This document shows, in pieces, positions 56,070-64,000 of a stretch of DNA of 64,000 bases. The notes under the pieces were generated by a model. It did no database searches. It was not told where the DNA came from and worked only from the letters and a program-made list of their open reading frames with translations. How positions within the stretch are numbered: the stretch's first letter is position 1; each line of letters begins with the position of its first letter. The DNA lies in contig CM053144.1 of NCBI GenBank assembly GCA_028571685.1, positions 93,836,171 to 93,900,170 of the forward strand, written 5' to 3'. The position numbers were made by a program, and so were the translations under genes. Source of the stretch: Heterohyrax brucei. Its lineage: Eukaryota; Chordata; Mammalia; Hyracoidea; Procaviidae.

Positions 56070-57056
56070 GACAACTTGTTAGGTGCCATGGAGTCCTAGC
56101 ATCCCTGTGTGTGATAGAATGAAACACCACCAGGTCCTGCACAATCTGCATTACCTTTGCTGTGTTTGAGTCTATTATTGCAGCTATGGTGTCAACTCGT
56201 CTCACTGAGGATCTTCCTCTTTTTTGCTGACCCTCTACTGTACCAAGCAGGATGCCTTTTTCCATTGACTGGTCCCTCCTGGTAACATGTCTGAAGCACA
56301 TAAGATGAAGTCTTACCGTCGTTGCCTTTAAGGAGCATTCTGTCTGTACTTCTTCCAAGACAGATTTGTTCATTCTTCTGGTAATCCATGGTATATTTAA
56401 TATTCTTCACAACGATATCATTTGAAAGCATCAATTCTTCAGTCTTCCCTATTCATTGGTTAGCTTTTGCATTCGTATGAGATGGTTGAAAATGTAAGTC
56501 TTTGGTCACGTACCTTAGTTCTCAAAGTGACATCTTTGCTTTTCAACACTTTAAAGAGGTCTTTTGCAGTAGATTTGCCCAATGTAATATGTTGTTTGAT
56601 TTCTTGACTACTGATTCCATGGGTGTTGATTGTGGATCCAAGTAAAATGAAATTCTTAACAACATCAGTCTTTTCTGCATCTATCAGATGTTGCTTGTTA
56701 GTACAGTGGTGAGGATTTTTGTTTACTTTATATTGAATTGTAATCCGTACTGAAGCCTGTAGTCTTTGATCTTCATCAGTAAAGACTTCAAGTTGTTTTT
56801 GCTTCCGGTAAGCAAGTTTGTGCCATCCACATACTGCAGGTTGTTAATGAGTCTTCCACCAATCCTGATACCATGTTTTTCTGCATAAAGTCCAATTTAT
56901 CAGATTATTTGCTGTGATACAGACTGAATAAGTATGGTGACAGGATACAACCCTGATGCACACCTTTCCTAATTTTAAACTACACAGTATCCCCCAGTTC
57001 TGTTCAAATGACATGTCTCTTTGTCTGTGAATGGGTTCTGCATGAGCATAATAATA
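56070..57056 (-). mobile_element. RTE LINE, antisense, 3' part of RT plus 3'UTR
   Basis: From ACTTGTTAGGTGCCATGGAG through CATTCTGTCTGTACTTCTTC, CTTCACAACGATATCATTTG, GATCCAAGTAAAATGAAATT, AGTATGGTGACAGGATACAA and CCCTGATGCACACCTTTCC to TGAATGGGTTCTGCATGAGC. Nearly collinear with the copy at 3.3-4.27 kb. Frames are broken. Confidence 0.9.
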
Positions 57057-57059
57057 TAA

Positions 57060-57222
57060 CAATAAAAGCCAAACCCATTACTTTTGAGTTAATTTGATCT
57101 CAGCAACCCTGTAGGACAGAGAGGAACTGCTCACAGTTTCCAAGCATTGCCTGATGGATTCAACCTGCTGACCTTTTGGTCAGCAGCTGTAGCTCTTAAC
57201 CACCATACCACCAGGGCCTCTG
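57060..57222 (-). repeat. AfroSINE-type SINE, antisense
   Basis: AAAGCCAAACCCATTACTTT, CTGCTGACCTTTTGGTCAGC and CCATACCACCAGGGCCTC. Confidence 0.85.
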
Positions 57223-57267
57223 AGCATTACAGTGCTGAAGAACAGGAATTCCAGAGTACTTCCAGAG

Positions 57268-57490
57268 AGAAGCTGCACTGTCAAATGGTTGCTAGACTCT
57301 TCCAATATCTGACAAGGAAATCTGGGTTTATAGAGCCAGGTATGTTAATGTACCTTCCATTCATTCCTCTAGGTGTTCCATTCTGCCAAACAGTTGTACC
57401 AGTTGGCTCTCTGGAAACCCAGGATGCTCCCTGAAGGGCCTGTGGAGAGCCTATCACTTTAAGGGCCCCAAACTATTTTCCTTTCATTTC
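57268..57490 (+). repeat. Left arm of a ~222-bp inverted repeat
   Basis: From AGAAGCTGCACTGTCAAATG to CCCCAAACTATTTTCC. It aligns with the reverse complement of 57710-57932 over about 210 bases with about 16 mismatches by eye. It is not a SINE, RTE, L1 or LTR that I recognise. Confidence 0.9.
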
Positions 57491-57709
57491 CTCCAGAATA
57501 GCTTTTTGTTAATGTTTAAATTATCATTTGCCTTACTTTAACACAAAACACTGTGTCTTGAAGCAATTCTGGCTTCTAACGTTCAGTTTTTCTATTCCCA
57601 TCATCCATTCTTTAACTTTAGGGCCCTTTTCCATTATAGAAGCTAAATAATAATTAAAGTTTTGCCATTTATTGTTTACAGAAGATTTTAAAGGGTGGCT
57701 TGAAAAGAC
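57491..57709. other. Spacer of the inverted repeat
   Basis: About 220 bp, AT-rich. GAAGATTTTAAAGGGTGGCT at 57681-57700 resembles the RTE text at 59560-59580 (GAAGATTTCAAAGGGTGGCT). TTTAGGGCCCTTTTCC at 57619-57634 echoes the GGGCCC motif of the arms. Confidence 0.6.
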
Positions 57710-57932
57710 AAGTGAAAAGGAAAATAGTTTGGGGCCCTTAAAGTGATAGGCTCTGCACAGGCCTTTCAGGGAGCATCCCAGGTTTCCCGAGGGCCAACTG
57801 GTACGACCGTTTGGCAGAACGGAACACCTAGAGGAATGAATGGGAAGTATATTAACATACCTGGCTGTATAATCCCAGATTTCCTTGTCAGATATTTGAA
57901 GAGTCTAGCAACCATTTGACAGTCCAGCTTCT
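57710..57932 (-). repeat. Right arm of the ~222-bp inverted repeat
   Basis: Reverse complement of the left arm. It retains CpG at several sites where the left arm has TpG/CpA (for example GGTACGACCG and CAGAACGG). Confidence 0.9.
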
Positions 57933-59152
57933 TGCAAAAGTATCCTTAGAATACAACGATAGGACTTCGATTCCATTTGTAATTAGCCAGTATTTACTCG
58001 ATCTGAGGGCAGGTAGAGAAGCTTGTAATAGCTCAGATGGTAATAACAATTTAACTTACCTTCTTCATAAAAATCTCTGTAGTGTTGCAAATATTGCTGA
58101 GGTGACACTGGGTCAGCTACAGTATGACACAGATTAACTTGGTATGGCCACTCTTGTGAGTCTATCTTATAGTAGTTCTACTTTTTCCCTTTTATATTAA
58201 GGTAAAAATTTTCCATTCCTATAAGAAAGCATGGTCACCATCTCTATGTCTAAGATTTGACATTTATGTCCAGATAATCCTTAAAATGGACCTCAAATGT
58301 CATTTTCTTTCCATGAATTTTTTCTAGGTTACTGTAGGCTCGCCAGTATCCTCTTTTTCTGGACCACATAAGTTAGTATGGTTGCTAATTGTGTCATCTC
58401 AATTATTTTTTTCTCCCAGTCTGTACTGTGAGACTAAGAGATGGGCCTACATGACATCTGTTACTTTTTTTGTATCTTTTATAGTTTGTATCATTGAAGG
58501 TACTCAACAAATAATCGTTGATTAAATGACTACTGATGACAAATGTTAAAATTATAATACACTGAAGTGAAATTTCTTTATTGATTAAGCATGGGATAAC
58601 CAGCAAAGAAAGCTTGAAAATACCATTTTTTTCTTTCATTCAAATTGTTTTGCTTGTATTTAATGGGTTGATTTTCGTTTAGTGAGACATAAAACTGATC
58701 TGATTTTTGAAAACCTATTGTCTTCATGAGATATACTTTATTTTGGGGTATCTGATAGTGTAAGTTTCTGCTGTTGTCATAACTTAAAGGATATTATATT
58801 ATTAAGTGACTATTTAAAGAAAGCAATTTATTGCTAGATTCATTTTTTTAGCAAGCATCAGGTCCACTAGATGGCAGGAGATCATTATAGAAAGAAAAGT
58901 GGGACTCTGAATTGCTTTCTTTTTGAGATTGGTTTGTTTCCACTGAGCTGTTTCATTCAACAGAACTTGCCAATAATTCCTAATTTCTATAAAGTGCTTT
59001 AGCATTAGCTTTCCAGAGTTTTTAAAAGTGATTGTAAAACATTCTGTGAACTATGTCAGCCAGACATTTTTCCACAACCACTGACCTTTTATTCCCCACA
59101 GTTTTCTTAAGTGATGAATGGTGTCCTGACCTACCATGGGAATTAAAATGAG
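57933..59152. other. No gene recognised in about 1.2 kb
   Basis: AT-rich sequence with no supported repeat or exon. Confidence 0.4.
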
Positions 59153-59167
59153 CTACAGTGAATTGAG

Positions 59168-59334
59168 GAAACTGATGGCATAGTGGGTTAAGTGCTACAT
59201 CTGCTAACCAAAAGGTTGGCAGTTCGAATCTACCAGGTGCTCCTGGGAAACTCTATGAGGCAGATCTACTCTGATCTCTAGGGTTGCTATGAGTTGGCCT
59301 GACTCAATGGCAGTGGTTTTTTTTTTTTTTTTTC
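59168..59334 (+). repeat. AfroSINE-type SINE with target-site duplication
   Basis: GGCATAGTGGGTTAAGTGCT, CAGTTCGAATCTACCAGGTG and CTCAATGGCAGTGG followed by about 18 T. CTACAGTGAATTGAG (59153-59167) and CTACAGTGAACTGAG (59335-59349) flank it with one mismatch. Confidence 0.93.
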
Positions 59335-59384
59335 CTACAGTGAACTGAGTTTACAAACCATCTGTAGAATAGAATTAATGCACT

Positions 59385-60900
59385 GAACATTAATGACTGA
59401 AGACCAGACCGGTTGTGTGATGACGTCAAGGACATTATACATGAAGAAAGAAAAGATCATTAAAAAGATAAAAAAGATTAAGATGGATATCAGAAGAGAC
59501 TCTGAAACTTGCTTTTGAACATAGAGTAGCTGAAGTAAATGAAAGAAAGAAAGAGTTGAGTAGAAGATTTCAAAGGGTGGCTTGATAAGACAAAGTAAAA
59601 TATAATGAAATGTGCAAACTCTGGGACTTAGAAAACCCAAAAGAGAAAAATACTTAGGTTTTCTCAGGTTCAAAGAACTGAAGAAAAAAATTCAAACCTT
59701 GGGTTGCAATATTGCAGGATTCTATAAGCAAAATATTAAAGACTGAGGAAGCATCAAAAAAGAGGGAAGGAATACACAAAGTCACTGTACCATAAAGAAT
59801 TAGTTGATGTTCAGCTATTTCAAGAGGTAGCACATGATCAAGAATCTATGATATTGAAAGGAGAAGTCCAACTTGCCCTGAAAGCATTTGCAAAAAAGAA
59901 GGCTCCAGGAGATGAGTGTATATCAACTGAAATGTTTTAACAAATGGAAGCAATACTGGAAACATTTGGTTATCTATGCCAAGACATTTGAAAGAGAGCC
60001 ACCTGACCAATTGATGGGAAAAGATCCATATTTGTGACTATTCCAAAGAAAGATGAACCAACAGAATATGGAAATTATCAAGCTATATCATTAAGATCAC
60101 ATGCAAGTAAAATTTTGCTGAAGATAAATTCAAAAATGGTTGTAGCAGTACATCAGCAGGAAACTGCCAGAAATTCAAGCTGGATTCAGAAGAGGAAGAA
60201 TAACTAGAGATATTGTTGATGCCAGATAGACCTTGGCTAAAAGCAGAGAATACCAAAAAGATGTGTACCTGTATATTACTGACTGTGCCAAAGAATTCAA
60301 CTGTGTATCATAACAAATTACAGATAACATTATGAAGAATGGGGATTCCAGAACACTTTATTTGGCTTATGCAGAACTTGTACATAGACCAAAAAAGTAG
60401 TCACTTGAACAGAAGGAAGGGATACTGTGTGGTTTAAAATCAGGAAGCATATACATCAGGGTTGTATTCTTCCACTGTAGTTTTTCTGTCCGTACTTGAG
60501 CAAATAATCCAGGAAGCTGGACTGTATGAAGCAGAATGTCACATCAGTCTTCAATACTCAGATGATACAACTTTGCTTGCTGAAATTGAAGAGGCCTTGA
60601 AGCACTCACTGCTGAAGATCAAAGACTACTGGCTTCAGTATGGATTACACCTCAACATAAAGAAAACAAATATCCTCAAACTAGACATCATGGTAAAGAA
60701 AATACTGAAGTTGTCAAGGATTTAATTTTACTTGGATTCATAAACAACCTCCATGGAAGCGGTAGTAAAGGAATCGAATGATGTGTTATGTTGGGCGAAT
60801 CTATTGCAAAAGACCTCTTAAAAGTTTTTAAAAGCAAAGATGTTACTTTAAGGACTAAGCTGTGCCTGACTCACACCATAGTATTTTCAGTTGCCTCCTA
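59385..60900 (+). pseudogene. RTE reverse-transcriptase remnant
   Basis: RT copies element RNA at a nicked target. Readable pieces: LALKAFAKKKAPGDECISTEMF (59876-59938), FVTIPKKDEPTEYGNYQAIS near 60035-60090, and the motif-A neighbourhood DCAKEFNCVS near 60280-60310. The open frame 60462-60725 reads LEQIIQEAGLYEAECHISLQ followed by YSDDTTLLAEIEE and LQYGLHLNIKKTNILK. The catalytic box reads YSDD at 60555-60566, whereas RTE/BovB enzymes normally have YADD. Stops (for example TAA at 59938-59940) and frameshifts make it inactive. Confidence 0.88.
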
Positions 60901-61316
60901 TGCATGGGAAAACTGTGTAATGAATAAGAATACTGAAGAGGAGTTGGCACCTTGAATTGTAGTGATAGTGCAGAATATTGGATATGCTGTGAACTGGTAG
61001 AAGAATGAACAAATCTGTCTTGAAAGAAGTACAGACAAAATACTCTTTAGAAGTGAGGATAGCAGGCTTCACCTCACATACTTTGGATGTGTTATCAGGA
61101 AGGACTTATCCCTGTGGAAAGAGATCGTGCCTGGGAAAGCAGAGGGTCAGCAAAACAGAAGACCTGCAGTGCAATTGGTTGATGCAATGGCTACAGCACT
61201 GGGCTCAAGCACAGCAGTGACTGTGAAGATGGTGCAGGACCAGACCGTGTTCCATTCTGTTGTATATAGGGTTGTTGTGACTGTGGAACCTAATGACAAC
61301 AACAACCAACAGTGAA
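59385..61316 (+). mobile_element. RTE (BovB-like) LINE, RT domain to 3' end, sense
   Basis: It starts in the linker (GACGTCAAGGACATTATACA) and covers the RT. It ends AACCTAATGACAACAACAAC without poly-A. Together with the 5' copy at 22985-24312 the two cover nearly the whole family. Confidence 0.92.
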
Positions 61317-62035
61317 TAAGAATGCATTATTCAGAGAAATGGAGCAATTAGAGAAGTTCTGATTTATATGAAATCTGAAGTTTTCTACTTAATAGCATAC
61401 TTTTGGCTTGGCTTCTTGTACATTCTGCTTCCATTTGAGGGTAAATAAATCCTATTTAACTAGTTCCAGACTAGGTAGTATGCTCATGGGAGACTTTATG
61501 ATTTCTTTTTTTTTTCCAGCTAATCAGAATTCCTCAGCAGTGTGGGTGACTTACTTTTTCTTTTGCTGTTATTTTTATTTTTGCAGAACTTCATCGAGGT
61601 GTAATTAACACAGTAGGAACTGCACATGTTTAAAATACCCAGTTTTATAGGTTTTTGACATATATATACATGCCTGTGAAACTATAACCATACTCAAGAT
61701 AATAAGCCTATCCATCACTCCCTGAAGTAATTCCTGCCTCCACCTATGCCGAGGCAACCACTGATCTGCTTTCTGTCACTATAGATTATTTTGCATTTTC
61801 TACAATTTTGTATAAGTATTAGCATATATACATAAATAATATGTACATATGATGTGATGGAGAGAAATGTTGCCAGAGTTTATCCGTTGAATCGAAGAGA
61901 TAGTCCTTACCTATGCAATAATTACACCTTATGTAAAACAAGATTGAAACTTACCATTACACGTGAATCAATACTCAGACAAACTCCCTGGGATTTATTT
62001 ATATGGTCTGAATCAAATTTGATAAGATATTCTAG
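61317..62035. other. Mostly unassigned; contains an old L1 end
   Basis: Besides 61575-61840 nothing recognised. Confidence 0.35.
61575..61840 (-). mobile_element. Old L1 3'-end fragment, antisense
   Basis: CATCGAGGTGTAATTAACAC, AACTATAACCATACTCAAGA and GAGGCAACCACTGATCTGCT resemble the antisense 3' text of old mammalian L1 families. Confidence 0.55.
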
Positions 62036-62236
62036 AGCAGTCCATCTCAAGTGTGGTTTCAAGACCAGCAACATCACCATCATTTGGGAATTTGTTAGAA
62101 AATGCCAATTAGGGAGCCCCACCCCCAACCTGAATTAGAAACTCTAGAGGTGGGAGCCTAAACCTGCTGACATATCGGTGGCATAGCAAGCCCTTCTTGG
62201 AATCTGAAACACTCTAAAGTTTGAGAATCATGCCTT
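62036..62236 (+). mobile_element. MER20 (hAT-Charlie non-autonomous DNA transposon)
   Basis: CTCAAGTGTGGTTTCAAGAC, CAGCAACATCACCATCATTT, GGGAATTTGTTAGAAAATG, CCCCACCCCCAACCTGAATT, AGAAACTCTAGAGGTGGGAG and a CTAAAGTTTGAGAATCATGCC end follow MER20 order across its full length of about 200 bp. Confidence 0.85.
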
Positions 62237-62307
62237 AGGAGACATTCCATTCTAGAATTGTGGATATTTATATTATGCATGAGTGCACGTGCACCAGCAC
62301 GTGCACA

Positions 62308-62871
62308 CACGAGGACTGCCAGTTAAGTTTGTGAACTCATCCTAGAAAAAGTGCTACATACCTAATTACTGAATATCACTAGGGTTGCCTTTGAAGTACT
62401 CCCTTTGGGAAGCTCTGCACCTATGCCAGAGCCTAGTCCATCCTTCAAAGCAATTTTGGAACTCTTTTTCTGGAATGGCCATCAGAGCATTGTCATATGA
62501 CCCTTGATCTCCTGAATGTCGTCAAAATGTCTTCCTTTCAATATTTCCTTTATCTTCTGGTAAGAAAAATGCCATTTGGGGCCAGATCAGGTGAGTAGGG
62601 AGGATGTTCCAATACAGTTATTTGTTTACTGTCAAAATACTCCCTCACAGACAACTATACAATTAAGTTTGTAAACTTGCCACTTTGCCACCATGTGCAA
62701 TGGCTGTTCCAGAAAGAGTTCTAAAAGTGCTTTGAAGGGTGGATTAGGTGCTGGCATTAGTGCATAGCTTCTCAAGGGGGGTACTTCAGAGGTGATCATA
62801 CTGATATGCAGCATTAAGGTATGTAGCACTTAGAACAATTACAGTTGTGAACTTAATTGTCAGACTTTGTG
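62308..62871. mobile_element. Mariner-derived palindromic element, copy 1
   Basis: The left end CACGAGGACTGCCAGTTAAG and right end AACTTAATTGTCAGACTTTGTG are inverted. The homology continues inwards: 62308 to about 62485 pairs with about 62695 to 62871. Read from the centre outwards, both arms encode the same C-terminal end of a mariner-type transposase: ALMAIPEKEFQNCFEGW in the left arm (minus strand) and EGWI...ASQGGYFRGDHTD in the right (plus). The left arm also has PDLAP near 62580, the text just before the last catalytic Asp of mariner enzymes. The rest of the transposase is missing, so the element is non-autonomous. Confidence 0.85.
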
Positions 62872-62900
62872 TGTGTGTGGTGTGTGTGTGTGTGTGTCTG
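62872..62900. repeat. (GT)n microsatellite
   Basis: GTGTGTGTGGTGTGTGTGTG run between the two mariner-derived copies. Confidence 0.95.
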
Positions 62901-62904
62901 CGTA

Positions 62905-63417
62905 CACAAGGACTGCCAGTTAAGTTCGTGAACTCATCCTAAAAAAGTGCTACATACCTCCTTGGTGAATATGACTATGGTCACCTTTGAAGCACTGCTC
63001 TTGGGAAGCTATGTATCAATGCCAGTGCCTAGTCAGTCCACCCTTCAAAGCAATTTTGGAACTCTTTTTCTGAATGTCTGAAATGTTCCAAATGTCATCA
63101 AAATGTCTTTCTTTTAATATTTCCTTTATCTTTGGGTAAAGAAAAAAGTCTTTGGGGGCCAGATCAGGTGAGTAGGTGTTTACTATCTAAGAATTCCTTC
63201 ACAGACAACTATACAGTAAAGTAGGCTCACTTGCCGTTTTGCCACTGTGCACAGCGGCCATTCTAGAAGGAGTTCCAAAAATTGCTTTAAAGAGTAGACT
63301 AGTTGCTGGTATCAAGGCATAGCTTCCCAAGAGGAGTAGTTTGAAGGTAACCTTTAGCAATGAGGTGTGTAGCACTTAGAATAATAAAGTTTTCGGACTT
63401 GATTGTGAGACCTTGTA
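62905..63417. mobile_element. Mariner-derived palindromic element, copy 2
   Basis: CACAAGGACTGCCAGTTAAG at the left and AATAATAAAGTTTTCGGACT...CCTTGTA at the right. TA dinucleotides flank it at 62903-62904 and 63418-63419, as expected for TA-targeting Tc1/mariner elements. The left arm (minus strand) reads PDLAPKDFFLYPKIKEILK and ERHFDDI, a clear mariner transposase stretch with the final catalytic-site Asp. The right arm repeats the outer C-terminal text in inverse order. It has the same internal architecture as copy 1, about 500 bp. Confidence 0.87.
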
Positions 63418-63423
63418 TACCAA

Positions 63424-63541
63424 AAAAGCAAACCAAACCTACTGACACTGAATATATTCCAATCTATAGCAACCCTATTTGATAGAGCAGTACTGCCTTG
63501 TACGTTTTCCAGGGAGTGCCTGTGGATATGGCACCAGGGCT
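63424..63541 (-). repeat. AfroSINE-type SINE, antisense, internally deleted
   Basis: AGCAAACCAAACCTACTGAC, GAATATATTCCAATCTATAG, GTTTTCCAGGGAGTGCCTG, then a direct jump to GGCACCAGGGCTTACG. The tRNA-like middle is missing. Confidence 0.8.
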
Positions 63542-63561
63542 TACGTGTGTGTGTGTGTGTA
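63542..63561. repeat. (GT)n microsatellite
   Basis: GTGTGTGTGTGTGTGT before the last element. Confidence 0.95.
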
Positions 63562-64000
63562 TTTAATGGGTCTTCCAGTAAGGATGGCCTGTTTTTGACA
63601 TCTCACGGTGGCAATATTTGTGAAGCTATAGTGGCTGTCCATGGCTTGGCTGGCATAGTGGCTGTAATTATCACTTTTTTTGATTAGTCTTGACAGATGG
63701 CCTTGAAAAGTTACATGATTCCACAACGCACAGAAATTATTAAAGTTTATTATTAAAATGAGTGTTCCATTTGCCAAACATTCCGTGCGCTATTGAAATT
63801 TACAATGAGCACAATCATCCCACTGAGAAAACAATTCCATGTTTAATCAAAAAAATTTGAGACAGTTGGGTCTGTTGCCTCTCAGATGACTGTGCATCAG
63901 CGAACTGCACATTCCAATGAAGACATCAATACCATTCATCAGAGTGTACGCTAGCATTCATCCCTATCAGTTTCTCACCAATTACAAGAACTGGGCCTTT
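63562..64000 (+). mobile_element. Start of a Tc1/mariner-superfamily element (cut by window end)
   Basis: After about 160 bp of leader, the plus strand reads a degraded transposase N-terminus (63718-64000): IPQRTEIIKVYY, TFRALLKFTMSTIIPLRKQF, KKFETVGSVASQM and HQRTAHSNEDINTIHQSV, then SVSHQLQELGL. This matches the two-part helix-turn-helix head of transposases common in insects (DUF4817-like; cf. the usual G(S/T)V..., RTARS.ENI..V..SV and SQ.LG.S phrases). Three in-frame stops (TAA, TAA, TAG) show it is dead. The catalytic domain would lie beyond the window. Confidence 0.7.

Noticed and set aside
1-64000. CRISPR arrays, operons, phage or plasmid modules
   Set aside because: No regularly spaced repeats, no closely packed ORFs and no ribosome-binding-site pattern. 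The repeat content is entirely mammalian.

Overview
The window is ordinary-looking mammalian nuclear DNA, AT-rich, with no bacterial-type gene organisation. Its interspersed repeats point to an afrotherian, most likely an elephant or close relative (Paenungulata). The evidence is about 25 tRNA-derived SINEs of AfroSINE type (sense strand reads like GTGGCATAGTGGTTAAG ... TTCGAATCCACCAGG), many pieces of an RTE/BovB-like LINE with a ...CTAACAACAACAA tail, one shared L1 lineage, and a MaLR-like LTR family. The species is an inference from repeat content; no search was possible.

Layout. 0.6-2.0 kb: old L1, minus strand. 2.3-5.2 kb: SINEs around an antisense RTE. 5.2-8.2 kb: 5'-truncated L1 with a largely readable ORF2. 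8.2-34.4 kb: scattered SINEs, an L1 3' end, five MaLR-like LTRs, four RTE fragments and a few ancient MIR/L2 pieces in otherwise unrecognised sequence. 34.8-37.4 kb: minus-strand L1 with a 5' inversion. 37.7-43.4 kb: structurally complete L1 (5'UTR, ORF1, ORF2, 3'UTR, poly-A, target-site duplication) that has lost its reverse transcriptase domain. 44-52 kb: SINEs, LTRs, a 570-bp L1 end and a tRNA-Gly-headed SINE. 52.3-52.8 kb: the only CpG-dense stretch, with an NRF1-like site, an ATG and a splice donor; it is the only candidate host-gene start seen. 54-61.3 kb: LTR, L1, SINE and RTE pieces plus an unexplained large inverted repeat (57.27-57.93 kb). 62-64 kb: MER20, two palindromic mariner-derived elements, a SINE and the start of another Tc1/mariner-type transposase.

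No complete protein-coding host gene, rRNA, CRISPR array or functional tRNA was found. Nearly all readable protein is degraded L1 ORF1/ORF2 or RTE protein. The RTE family probably mobilised the SINEs that share its 3' end, and L1 machinery made the insertions that end in poly-A. The best candidates for something undescribed are the palindromic mariner family at 62.3-63.4 kb, the 57.3-57.9 kb inverted repeat, the tRNA-Gly/RTE-5'UTR chimeric SINE at 51.26 kb, and the putative first exon at 52.7 kb.
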